A DNA stretch of 64,000 nucleotides from Mucilaginibacter defluvii. Lineage in GTDB: Bacteria; Bacteroidota; Bacteroidia; Sphingobacteriales; Sphingobacteriaceae. The notes beneath the pieces were generated by a model. It worked only from the letters and a program-made list of their open reading frames with translations, ran no database searches and was not told where the DNA came from. A program made the position numbers and the translations under genes. Below, in pieces: positions 46,885 through 55,652 of the stretch. Each line of letters begins with the position of its first letter. The first letter of the stretch is position 1. The stretch lies in the NCBI RefSeq assembly GCF_039543225.1, contig NZ_BAABJI010000001.1:337193-401192 (forward strand), given 5' to 3'.

Positions 46885-48561
46885 ATGGTGAAAAGGATAT
46901 TGTTCTACTTAGGTTTGATATTAGTCACGGCATCGTGCAGTAAAAGCGGAAATGATACCGTTGAACCGGTAACACCGCCGCCAACGCAGCCGGGTTCGTT
47001 TAGTTTTAATGCTTTACGGGTTAATGGGGTATCATCCGGTTTTAACTATCGTAATATCAATACATCGCCCGTAATTAAAATATCTTTCTCGGCAGCTTTG
47101 GATAAAAGCACGGTGAAAAACAGCGTCACTTTTAAAACGGCATCCGGCACCAATGTAAACTATGATGCTACTTATGAGGATGATGACAAAACCATCGTGA
47201 TCAAGCCATCATCTGCCTTACAAAACATAACTAAATACAGCGTTGATGTTACTACCGCGCTTAAAGCTAACAATAAAGGCAGCCTGCAATCGGCTGTATC
47301 AGTACAATTGCTAACAGCTATCGATTCAACCGACAAGTTTCCGCGCATTTCTGACGATGCTTTGCTCAATTTGGTGCAGCGCCAAACCTTTAAATACTTC
47401 TGGGACTTCGGCCATCCAAACAGCGGCATGGCGCGTGAGCGTAACTCATCAGGCGATGTGGTAACTACCGGTGGTTCAGGCTTTGGCATAATGGCTTTGG
47501 TGGCCGCGGTTAACCGCAATTTTATAACCCGCGCCGAAGGTTTGGCACGGATGCAGAAGATAGTCGGCTTTTTAAAAACCGCCGATAAATTTCATGGCGC
47601 TTTCCCGCATTGGCTGAATGGCGCTACAGGCAAGGTGCAGCCATTCAGCGAAAAGGATAACGGTGCAGACCTGGTGGAAACATCGTTCCTGATGGAAGGC
47701 CTGATTATCGCGCGTCAATATTTTAATGGCGCAGGTAATGCCGAGACTACGCTTCGCAGAGATATTAACGAGTTATGGAACGGCGTGGAGTGGGACTGGT
47801 TCCGTCGCGGTGGTCAAAATACCCTCTACTGGCACTGGAGCCCTAACTACAATTGGGACATGAACATGCAGGTAAGCGGCTGGAACGAAGCCCTGTCGGT
47901 GTATGTATTGGCGGCATCATCAAACACGCACGCTATACCAAAAATAGTTTACGATAATGGCTGGGCAGGCAACGGCGCTATGCGCAACGGCAACACCTAT
48001 TTTGGTGTACAATTGCCATTAGGACCTACCCAGGGCGGGCCAATGTTTTTTGAACATTACTCGTTCATGGCCATTAACCCAACCAATTTAACTGATGCTT
48101 ATGCTGATTATGATAAGCAAACCAAAGCGCACACACTGGTTAACTATAACTACTGTGTAAGCAACCCCAAACAATATAACGGCTATAGCGCCGACTGCTG
48201 GGGACTAACCGCCAGCGATATTAAAGGTGGTTATACGGCCAGCTCGCCAACTAATGATGTAGGCGTGATTGCACCAACGGCTGCCCTTGCATCCATGCCT
48301 TACGCGCCGGAGGAAAGCATGAAGGCATTAAAGTTCTATTATTACAAACTGGGTGATAAGCTATGGGGCGATTATGGCTTTTATGATGCCTTTAACCTAA
48401 CCGACCCATGGTTTGCCGACTCGTACCTGGCTATTGACCAGGGGCCTATTGTTACCATGATTGAGAACCATCGCAGCGGCTTGTTATGGAACCTGTTTAT
48501 GAGTGCGCCCGAAGTAAAAAAAGGCATGAAAGGCTTAGGTTTTTCGGGACCTAATTTATAA
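46885..48561 (+). CDS. GH144-type glucanase lipoprotein (probable endo-beta-1,2-glucanase)
   Basis: A 558-residue lipoprotein (lipobox VTASC, Cys18; ATG chosen over a GTG 6 bases upstream). An N-terminal Ig-like/BIG_5 domain (about 35-145) precedes the catalytic (alpha/alpha)6 domain of the glycoamylase/PF10091 type (about 150-555). Typical blocks: LVQRQTFKYFWDFGHPNSGM, VVTTGGSGFGIMAL, FPHWLNGATGKVQPF, DLVETSFLMEGL, EWDWFRR, WHWSPNYNWDMNMQVSGWNE. Characterised members of this type from Chitinophaga and Parabacteroides (GH144) cut beta-1,2-glucan, so that substrate is inferred. Being a lipoprotein, it probably acts at the cell surface before SusC import. The paralogue at 48584 lacks the lipid anchor and the Ig domain. 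Confidence 0.87.
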   Translation: MVKRILFYLGLILVTASCSKSGNDTVEPVTPPPTQPGSFSFNALRVNGVSSGFNYRNINTSPVIKISFSAALDKSTVKNSVTFKTASGTNVNYDATYEDDDKTIVIKPSSALQNITKYSVDVTTALKANNKGSLQSAVSVQLLTAIDSTDKFPRISDDALLNLVQRQTFKYFWDFGHPNSGMARERNSSGDVVTTGGSGFGIMALVAAVNRNFITRAEGLARMQKIVGFLKTADKFHGAFPHWLNGATGKVQPFSEKDNGADLVETSFLMEGLIIARQYFNGAGNAETTLRRDINELWNGVEWDWFRRGGQNTLYWHWSPNYNWDMNMQVSGWNEALSVYVLAASSNTHAIPKIVYDNGWAGNGAMRNGNTYFGVQLPLGPTQGGPMFFEHYSFMAINPTNLTDAYADYDKQTKAHTLVNYNYCVSNPKQYNGYSADCWGLTASDIKGGYTASSPTNDVGVIAPTAALASMPYAPEESMKALKFYYYKLGDKLWGDYGFYDAFNLTDPWFADSYLAIDQGPIVTMIENHRSGLLWNLFMSAPEVKKGMKGLGFSGPNL

Positions 48562-48583
48562 CACGTTTTTATCGTACATAAAA

Positions 48584-49939
48584 ATGAAGAAACTGATATT
48601 ATTAACACTGTTGCTATCAACAGCTTACCATTGCTTTGCCCAAAGCAAAAAGAACACGGTAAAATATACGGCCATTAAACCGGTTGGGGTTATCAAAAAT
48701 TTAAGCGACAGCGCCCTGCTTGATGTGGTGCAGCGCCAAACGTTCCGTTACTTTTGGGATTTTGCCCACCCGGTTAGCGGCATGGCGCTTGAGCGTAGTA
48801 ACGAGGCTTTTGATTACGGCGGCGAGGTGGTTACCACCGGCGGCACCGGTTTCGGCATTATGGCCATGATTGTAGCGGTTGACCGTAAGTGGATACCGCG
48901 CGAGCAGGCGGTTGACCGTATGCTCCATATGGTAAAATTTCTTTCTAAAGCAGATGCTTACCATGGCGTTTTTCCGCATTGGTTGAACGGTGCAACCGGC
49001 AAGATCATCCCCTTTGGGCGTAAGGACGACGGCGGCGACCTGGTGGAAACATCATTCCTGTTCCAGGGATTGCTTACCGCCAAACAATATTACAATGGCA
49101 CAAGCCAAAAAGAAGAAGAGTTGCGCAACCGCATAGGCTGGTTGTGGAGCGAAATTGAGTGGGACTGGTATACCCACGAGCGGGACAACCTGTACTGGCA
49201 CTGGTCGCCAAACAATGGCTGGGCCATGAATTTTCCGATACGTGGCTTTAACGAATGCCTGATTACCTATGTGCTGGCCGCCAGCGCCGAGCGTTACCCA
49301 GTTGACGCTGCACGTATTTATAACCGTGGCTGGGCACAAAGTGATTTTTTTAAAAATGGTAAATCGTTCTATGGCATTAAACTGCCTTTAGGCTTTGATT
49401 ATGGTGGTCCGTTGTTTTTTTCGCATTACTCTTTCTTAGGCTTAAATCCTCAAGGATTAAAAGATCAATATGCTGATTACTGGGAGCAGAACGTAAACCA
49501 TACCCGCATCAACTACGCTTACTGTGTTGATAATCCTAAAAAGTTTAAAGGCTACGGCGAAAACTGCTGGGGCTTAACCGCCAGCGATAACCATGAGGGT
49601 TATAACGCACACTCGCCAACTAATGATCTTGGTGTAATTACACCGACAGCGGCATTATCAGCATTCCCATACACGCCAAAGGAATCAATGAAAGCACTGC
49701 GCCATTTCTATTATGGTTTGGGTGATAAGATATGGGGCGAATACGGCTTTGTGGATGCTTTTAACGAGAGCAAAAACTGGTACGCTAAATCATACCTGGC
49801 TATTGACCAGGGCCCTATCGTGGTGATGATCGAAAATCACCGCAGCGGCCTGTTATGGAATTTGTTTATGCGCGCGCCTGAAATACAGGGCGGCCTTAAA
49901 AAGTTGGGTTTTGAAAGTCCGGCTATAAAAAGCAACTAA
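48584..49939 (+). CDS. GH144-type glucanase, soluble periplasmic paralogue
   Basis: A 451-residue exported enzyme with a signal-peptidase-I signal (ending HCFAQ, about residue 20) and no lipobox. The single catalytic domain (about 35-445) matches the preceding gene block for block: LDVVQRQTFRYFWDFAHP, GGTGFGIMAMIVAVDRKWI, FPHWLNGATGKIIPFGRK, DLVETSFLFQGL and WHWSPNNGWAMNFPIRGFNE. It probably acts in the periplasm on imported chains; family members include both endo-glucanases and sophorose-releasing exo-enzymes, and the two here may split these roles. It starts 22 bases after its paralogue, and its stop codon overlaps the next gene's ATG by one base. Confidence 0.87.
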   Translation: MKKLILLTLLLSTAYHCFAQSKKNTVKYTAIKPVGVIKNLSDSALLDVVQRQTFRYFWDFAHPVSGMALERSNEAFDYGGEVVTTGGTGFGIMAMIVAVDRKWIPREQAVDRMLHMVKFLSKADAYHGVFPHWLNGATGKIIPFGRKDDGGDLVETSFLFQGLLTAKQYYNGTSQKEEELRNRIGWLWSEIEWDWYTHERDNLYWHWSPNNGWAMNFPIRGFNECLITYVLAASAERYPVDAARIYNRGWAQSDFFKNGKSFYGIKLPLGFDYGGPLFFSHYSFLGLNPQGLKDQYADYWEQNVNHTRINYAYCVDNPKKFKGYGENCWGLTASDNHEGYNAHSPTNDLGVITPTAALSAFPYTPKESMKALRHFYYGLGDKIWGEYGFVDAFNESKNWYAKSYLAIDQGPIVVMIENHRSGLLWNLFMRAPEIQGGLKKLGFESPAIKSN

Positions 49940-51696
49940 TGGTTAGTAGGATAAATATATGGGGCATTGCCTGTGCTTTTCTGCTGTTTGCCGGTGTTGC
50001 TACCGCGCAAAACAGCCAGCGTACGTATTGTAACCCGATCAATATTGATTACGGGTACACACCTATCCCCAACTTTTCAACCGCGGGTCGTCACCGTGCT
50101 ACGGCCGATCCGGTTATTGTTACCTATAAGGGCGATTACTACTTGTTCAGCACCAACCAATGGGGCTACTGGTGGAGCAGCGATATGAGCAACTGGCACT
50201 TTGTAGCCCGCCATTTTCTACGCCCCGAGCATAAGGTGTATGATGACCTGTGCGCTCCCGCCGTATGGGTGCAGGGCGATACCCTGCTGGTGTTCGGCTC
50301 AACCTATTCAGATAATTTTCCGATTTGGATGAGCACTAATCCGAAAGGTAATGAGTGGAAAGAAGCTATCCACAAGTTTGAGCCCGGCGGCTGGGACCCG
50401 GCCTTCTTCAGGGATGATGACGGCAAGCTGTATATGTACAATGGCAGCAGCAATGTTTACCCGGTATATGGTGCCGAGGTTGATCCCACTACATTTCATT
50501 TAAAAGGCTACCGTAAGGAGATGTACCTGCTGCAACCTTACAAATATGGCTGGCAGCGCTTCGGCGAAAATCTGGATAACATTTTTCTTGATCCGTTTAT
50601 GGAGGGTGCCTGGATGACCAAGCACAACAAAAAATACTACCTGCAATACGGTGCCCCGGGTACCGAGTTCAGCGGCTATTCGGATGGGGTAATTGTAGGC
50701 GAGGGGCCTTTGGGGCCATTTAAGCCGCAGCCTATGCCGTTTAGCTACAAGCCGGGAGGCTTCGCGCGTGGTGCCGGGCATGGCGCTACCTATCAGGATA
50801 AATGGAATAACTACTGGCATGTATCAACCATGGTTATCGCCATAAAAAATAATTTTGAGCGCCGAATAGGTATATGGCCTGCCGGCTTTGACAAGGATGA
50901 TGTGATGTATTGCAACACCGCCTTTGGCGATTATCCTACCTATCTGCCCACCGGCGAAACGGATCACCTGAAAAGCCGCTTTACCGGCTGGATGCTGCTG
51001 AATTATAACAAACCGGTAACCGTATCATCAACCCTGGGTAATTACTCGGCCAACAACGCGGTTGATGAAGATATTAAAACCTACTGGAGCGCCGCGAGCG
51101 CCAACGCAGGCGAGTGGATAGCAACCGATTTGGGTAATATAAGTACAATAAACGCTGTGCAGATAAACTATGCCGATCAGGATGCTAATGTATTGGGCAA
51201 ACCTTCGGGGCCGTTCTATCATCAGTATAAATTACTTTACTCTACTGATAACAAAAGCTGGAAAACTGTTATCGACAAAAGCAAAAACAAGACCGATGTG
51301 CCGCATGATTATGTGGAACTGAACAAACCGGTTAAGGCGCGCTATATAAAGTTGGTGAATCAGCACATGCCTACAGGCAAATTCGCCATCAGCGGCTTAC
51401 GGGTTTTTGGCAATGGCGGTGGTACAAAACCTGATACCGTAAAGGAATTTATTGTACTCCGCACCGAAAAGGATAAACGCGATGCCTGGATTAAATGGCG
51501 CCCGGTTGATAATGCCTATGCCTACAATATTTACATCGGCGTGGCATCCGATAAGCTATACAACTGCATTATGGTACATAACGCCAGTCAGTACTTTTTT
51601 AAGGCGATGGATAAGGATATGCCTTACTATTTCCGGATAGAAGCCGTTAACGAGAATGGAGTTTCGGAGCCAACGGCGGTTATTAAATCAGAATAG
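49939..51696 (+). CDS. GH43-like glycosidase with discoidin and FN3 domains
   Basis: A 585-residue exported protein; signal peptide about 1-23 (AGVATAQ). A five-blade propeller of the GH43 clan (about 28-345) carries the expected triad: Asp57 (RATADPVIV, base), Asp153 (GGWDPAFF, pKa modulator) and Glu222 (MEGAWMTKH, acid). It continues with an F5/8 type C (discoidin) domain (about 350-490, ATDLGNISTINAVQINYADQ) and a C-terminal FN3-like domain (about 497-583). Known GH43 enzymes act mainly on arabinose, xylose or galactose linkages; the activity here is unknown. The ATG overlaps the GH144 stop codon (TAATG), so translation is coupled to a beta-1,2-glucanase. Confidence 0.85.
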   Translation: MVSRINIWGIACAFLLFAGVATAQNSQRTYCNPINIDYGYTPIPNFSTAGRHRATADPVIVTYKGDYYLFSTNQWGYWWSSDMSNWHFVARHFLRPEHKVYDDLCAPAVWVQGDTLLVFGSTYSDNFPIWMSTNPKGNEWKEAIHKFEPGGWDPAFFRDDDGKLYMYNGSSNVYPVYGAEVDPTTFHLKGYRKEMYLLQPYKYGWQRFGENLDNIFLDPFMEGAWMTKHNKKYYLQYGAPGTEFSGYSDGVIVGEGPLGPFKPQPMPFSYKPGGFARGAGHGATYQDKWNNYWHVSTMVIAIKNNFERRIGIWPAGFDKDDVMYCNTAFGDYPTYLPTGETDHLKSRFTGWMLLNYNKPVTVSSTLGNYSANNAVDEDIKTYWSAASANAGEWIATDLGNISTINAVQINYADQDANVLGKPSGPFYHQYKLLYSTDNKSWKTVIDKSKNKTDVPHDYVELNKPVKARYIKLVNQHMPTGKFAISGLRVFGNGGGTKPDTVKEFIVLRTEKDKRDAWIKWRPVDNAYAYNIYIGVASDKLYNCIMVHNASQYFFKAMDKDMPYYFRIEAVNENGVSEPTAVIKSE

Positions 51697-51730
51697 AAAA
51701 TAAGTTTAACTCAAGTATATACTACAGATT

Positions 51731-54013
51731 ATGAAGTTATCAAAAATAGTCATTGCATCGTGCCTGGTGTTAACAGGCTTCGGGGCATCGGCACAAAAAG
51801 CCGCCCGCGATGCTAAGATGGATGCCTACATCAATAAACTAATGGCTAAAATGACGATTGACGAAAAGATTGGTCAGTTAAATTTGCCATCTATCGGCTT
51901 TGACGTTACCGGGCCAATATTGAGCCAGGGTGTGGAAGAAAAAATTGAAAAAGGCATGGTAGGCGGTGTATTCAACACCTACACGCCAAACGCGGTGCGC
52001 AAGCTGCAAGAATTGGCCATTAAAAAAACACGCCTTAAAATTCCATTGCTTTTTGGTTATGATGTAATACACGGGCACCGTACTATTTTCCCTATTCCGC
52101 TGGGTTTATCCGCATCGTGGGATATGCCTTTGATCCAAAAAACCGCCCGTGCTGCTGCTGATGAGGCTACTGCCGATGGTTTAAACTGGGTGTTTTCGCC
52201 AATGGTTGATATTGCTCGCGATCCTCGTTGGGGCCGTGTGGCCGAAGGCGGCGGTGAGGATACCTGGCTGGGTTCGCAAATTGCAAGGGCGATGGTTAAG
52301 GGTTACCAGGGCGAAAAGAATGACCTTCGTCGTGAAGATGCCGTGCTGGCCTGTGTAAAACACTTTGCATTATACGGCGCTGCCGAAGCTGGTCGTGATT
52401 ACAACACCGTTGACATGAGTATGCGCAAAATGACCGAAACATACCTGCCTGCTTACAAAGCCGCTGTTGACGCGGGTGTGGCCACGGTAATGAGTTCGTT
52501 TAACGAGATAAATGGAGTGCCTGCTGCTGCTAATCACTGGCTGCTTACTGATTTGCTGCGCAACCAATGGGGTTTTAAAGGTATGGTAGCAACCGACTAT
52601 ACCGCCATAATGGAGCTTAAAAACCATGGTATGGGCGATGATGCGCAGGTAGCTAAACTGGCACTGGTTGCCGGTAATGATATGGATATGGTGAGCGATC
52701 TGTTTATTGGCGAACTGAAGAAACTGGTTCAGGCTAAAAAGCTGGATGTAAAATACATCGACCTGGCTTGCCGCCGTGTGCTGGAATCAAAATACAAACT
52801 GGGTTTGTTTGATGATCCGTACCGCAATATAAGCGAAGATCGTGCTAAGAACAATATCATGAATGCTGAAAAGCTGGCTTTGGCTAAAGAAGCGGCTGAG
52901 AAAAGCATGGTATTGCTAAAAAATGATAACAACACTTTGCCATTGCAGGCCGGTAAAAAAATAGCCTTTGTTGGCCCGATGGTTAAAAATCAGCGCGACC
53001 TGATCGGTAACTGGAGCGGTGCTGGCGACTGGAAAAAAGCCACCAGCTTTTGGGATGCTTTGCAGGCACAATATCCGTCGAACAAGTTTACATATGCCAA
53101 AGGCTGTAATATTTTAGATGATAAGGCGCTGATAGATAAGCTTAATCCGCATGACGCGCAGATCGTATTAGACAGTAAATCGCCTGCCGATATGATTAAG
53201 GAAGCGGTTGAAAAAGCAAAGGATGCAGACGTGGTTGTTGCCATGCTGGGTGAAGCGTTCGGCATGAGCGGCGAAGCTGCCAGCCGCAGCGACATTGGTT
53301 TGCCGGTAAATCAACTAAACCTGTTAAAAGCCCTGCGCGAAACAGGCAAGCCTATTGTGCTGGTATTAATGAACGGTCGCCCGCTTACTTTACAGTGGGA
53401 GCATGACAATACCGCCGCTATACTGGAAACCTGGTTTGCAGGTACTAAAGCAGGCGATGCCATTGCTGATGTACTTTTTGGTAAATACAATCCGTCAGGT
53501 AAATTGAGCATGACCTTTCCGCGTAGCGTAGGGCAGATACCCATTTATTACAATGCAAAAAGCACAGGCCGTCCTTTTAACGACGAGCAAAAATATACTT
53601 CAAAATACCTGGATATACCTAACACGCCGCTTTACCCGTTTGGCCATGGTTTAAGCTATACTACTTTCAGTTATAGCGATGTTAAGCTGAGCAAAACCAG
53701 CATCCGCAACGGTGAGCGTTTACAGGCCACAGTTACGCTGAGCAATACCGGTAAATACGACGGTGAAGAGACGGTGCAGTTGTACATCCGTGATATGGTA
53801 GGTTCAGTTACCCGCCCGGTTAAGGAGTTGAAAGGCTTTCAAAAGATATTTTTGAAAGCAGGTGAAAGCAAAACAGTAACTTTTAACGTAAGTACTGACG
53901 ATTTGAAATTTTACGACATCAACATGAAATATACTACCGAGCCTGGCGACTTTAAGCTGTTCATCGGTAGCAGCTCGGCTGATGTTAAAGAAGCTGATTT
54001 TAAACTGTTATAA
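51731..54013 (+). CDS. GH3 family beta-glucosidase
   Basis: A 760-residue periplasmic enzyme (signal peptide about 1-22, ending GASAQ). The N-terminal (beta/alpha)8 barrel holds the nucleophile Asp289 in GMVATDYTAIMEL, with KHFALYGAAEAGRDY and GRVAEGGGEDTWLG earlier; the alpha/beta sandwich carries the region of the acid/base (LGEAFGMSGEAASRSDI), and a Fn3-like domain closes the protein (about 655-755). It resembles BglX-type beta-glucosidases. Bacteroidota GH3 enzymes encoded with GH144 can prefer sophoro-oligosaccharides, so conversion of beta-1,2-glucan fragments to glucose is the likely role. It is the last PUL gene, with a terminator at 54058-54082. Confidence 0.93.
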   Translation: MKLSKIVIASCLVLTGFGASAQKAARDAKMDAYINKLMAKMTIDEKIGQLNLPSIGFDVTGPILSQGVEEKIEKGMVGGVFNTYTPNAVRKLQELAIKKTRLKIPLLFGYDVIHGHRTIFPIPLGLSASWDMPLIQKTARAAADEATADGLNWVFSPMVDIARDPRWGRVAEGGGEDTWLGSQIARAMVKGYQGEKNDLRREDAVLACVKHFALYGAAEAGRDYNTVDMSMRKMTETYLPAYKAAVDAGVATVMSSFNEINGVPAAANHWLLTDLLRNQWGFKGMVATDYTAIMELKNHGMGDDAQVAKLALVAGNDMDMVSDLFIGELKKLVQAKKLDVKYIDLACRRVLESKYKLGLFDDPYRNISEDRAKNNIMNAEKLALAKEAAEKSMVLLKNDNNTLPLQAGKKIAFVGPMVKNQRDLIGNWSGAGDWKKATSFWDALQAQYPSNKFTYAKGCNILDDKALIDKLNPHDAQIVLDSKSPADMIKEAVEKAKDADVVVAMLGEAFGMSGEAASRSDIGLPVNQLNLLKALRETGKPIVLVLMNGRPLTLQWEHDNTAAILETWFAGTKAGDAIADVLFGKYNPSGKLSMTFPRSVGQIPIYYNAKSTGRPFNDEQKYTSKYLDIPNTPLYPFGHGLSYTTFSYSDVKLSKTSIRNGERLQATVTLSNTGKYDGEETVQLYIRDMVGSVTRPVKELKGFQKIFLKAGESKTVTFNVSTDDLKFYDINMKYTTEPGDFKLFIGSSSADVKEADFKLL

Positions 54014-54057
54014 CGATCTTTCTTTTCTCGGATTTTTAGTGTGTTAATTAAGTGTAT

Positions 54058-54082
54058 GCCCGGCCTTGTGCCGGGCTTTTTT
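54058..54082 (+). terminator. Terminator at the end of the PUL
   Basis: GCCCGGC and GCCGGGC form a 7-bp stem with a 5-base loop, followed by six T residues. Confidence 0.92.
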
Positions 54083-54146
54083 GTTGCAGGCATAATCATG
54101 TAAATATTACGCGGAATGATGTAAAACTGAGGCGGGCATAGCAGCT

Positions 54147-54173
54147 TAGCTTTGTAGTAGTTGATTTAACTAC
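54147..54173 (+). promoter_or_regulatory. -7 box and downstream dyad for the His/Met-rich protein gene
   Basis: TAGCTTTG (54147-54154) matches the -7 consensus exactly. A dyad GTAGTT-GATTT-AACTAC (54157-54173) begins 2 bases downstream, near the expected transcription start, the right place for a repressor operator. No regulator gene is adjacent. Confidence 0.45.
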
Positions 54174-54182
54174 CACACCTTT

Positions 54183-55562
54183 ATGATGAATAAACTGCTC
54201 CTGATACTTTCATTTTCGATATTGACTGCCCTGCCCGCCCTGGCACAGCACGATCATCATATGCAAAAAGATGTTGCCAGGCCCGATACTGCAAAACATC
54301 AGCATAATATGCAAATGGATGATATGGCTGGTATAAAACATGATACTATGGCCATGCCGGGCATGCACCATTCGTACTCGCTTAGTCTGCCCATGAATCG
54401 TAATGGTTCCGGCACCTCATGGATGCCTGACAATACACCCATGTATATGCTGATGAAGCATACTAAAAAGGGGATGTTCATGTTTCATGGCAGCATGTTT
54501 TTGCGCTACAATAATCAGCAGTTAAATGGCAAAACCCAACGCAGCGATACACAGTTTGATGCGCCCAACTGGTTTATGGCCATGTATAACCGGCAGGTGG
54601 GTAAAAACGGTTTGCTAAATATCAGTGCCATGCTGAGTGCCGACCCATGGACGGTTACTGAACGAGGTTATCCGTTACTGTTTCAAAGCGGAGAAAGCTA
54701 TAAAGGCCAAACCCTGGTTGACAGGCAACACCCGCACGATCTGTTCAGCGGGCTGACCATCGGCTATACACAACGGCTTAGTAAAAAGGTAGATGTGTTC
54801 GGCTACTTTGGTTATCCGGGCGAGCCTGCACTTGGCGCTCCCGCGTTTATGCATCGTATTGTAGCGTTGAATGATCCGGATGCACCGCTGGGCCACCACT
54901 GGCAGGATGCTACGCACATTACCTACGGAGTAGCTACGCTGGGTGTTCGGGTTGATAAATATAAACTTGAAGGATCGATATTCACCGGCCGCGAACCTGA
55001 TGAGGATAGGTATGATTTTGATAAGATGCGTTTTGACAGCTACTCGTGGCGGGCATCGTTCAACCCGAATAAGGCATGGGCGTTCCAGGTATCGCAGGCG
55101 TATATCAACAGTCCGGAGCTGCTGCATCCCAATGAAAATATATGGAGATACTCCGCGTCGGCATTGTATGCTTCACCGGTATCGCACGATGGAAAATACT
55201 TTACCAGTGCATTAGTTTGGGGCATGAATCACAGCGGCCACGGCGACGAACATTCCCTTTTAGCCGAAGGCACGCGCCAGTTAAATAAACAGGCAATATA
55301 TGGCCGTTACGAATTCGTACAAAAATCAGCCGAAGAGCTGGCGCTCGAGGATCAATTCGGCGCCGCCGTATTCAATGTACATAAACTAACACTGGGCACC
55401 AATCGCCGTTTGTTTAAAACAGGCCCGATAGAATACATCAGCGGCATCCAGGCGTCTATCAACTTTGCGCCTGAAAAATTAGACCCGTTATATGGCAGTA
55501 CCCCCATGAGCGGGCAGATATACTTGCAAATACGGCCGGGACTGATGAAACACAAGATGTAA
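54183..55562 (+). CDS. His/Met-rich exported protein, probably outer-membrane and metal-linked
   Basis: A 459-residue protein of unassigned function, starting at the first of two consecutive ATGs. After the signal peptide (about 1-21, ALAQ) lies a segment (about 22-65) crowded with His and Met: HDHHMQKD, KHQHNMQMDDM, MAMPGMHHSY. Such segments bind copper or silver in CopB/PcoB- and CusB-type proteins. The rest is long and beta-rich, with aromatic-rich strands and a probable barrel (MFMFHGSMFLRYN, GIQASINFAPEKL, GQIYLQIRPGL). A second His-rich patch occurs at HSGHGDEH (about 345). It is a stand-alone gene with its own -7 box and dyad. A role in copper handling is inference only. Confidence 0.62.
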   Translation: MMNKLLLILSFSILTALPALAQHDHHMQKDVARPDTAKHQHNMQMDDMAGIKHDTMAMPGMHHSYSLSLPMNRNGSGTSWMPDNTPMYMLMKHTKKGMFMFHGSMFLRYNNQQLNGKTQRSDTQFDAPNWFMAMYNRQVGKNGLLNISAMLSADPWTVTERGYPLLFQSGESYKGQTLVDRQHPHDLFSGLTIGYTQRLSKKVDVFGYFGYPGEPALGAPAFMHRIVALNDPDAPLGHHWQDATHITYGVATLGVRVDKYKLEGSIFTGREPDEDRYDFDKMRFDSYSWRASFNPNKAWAFQVSQAYINSPELLHPNENIWRYSASALYASPVSHDGKYFTSALVWGMNHSGHGDEHSLLAEGTRQLNKQAIYGRYEFVQKSAEELALEDQFGAAVFNVHKLTLGTNRRLFKTGPIEYISGIQASINFAPEKLDPLYGSTPMSGQIYLQIRPGLMKHKM

Positions 55563-55609
55563 TAAACAAAAAGCGGCATGATTGAAATCATGCCGCTTTT
55601 TGTTTATTA
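55561..55609. terminator. Bidirectional terminator between convergent genes
   Basis: A perfect 22-bp stem (55561-55582 with 55588-55609) and a 5-base TTGAA loop; the A-rich and T-rich ends serve both the upstream plus-strand gene and ahcY on the minus strand. The left arm overlaps the stop codon of the plus-strand gene. Confidence 0.92.
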
Positions 55610-55652
55610 TTATTACAAAAGCTTTCAGCTTTAGCCTTTACGCTTTCAGCTA

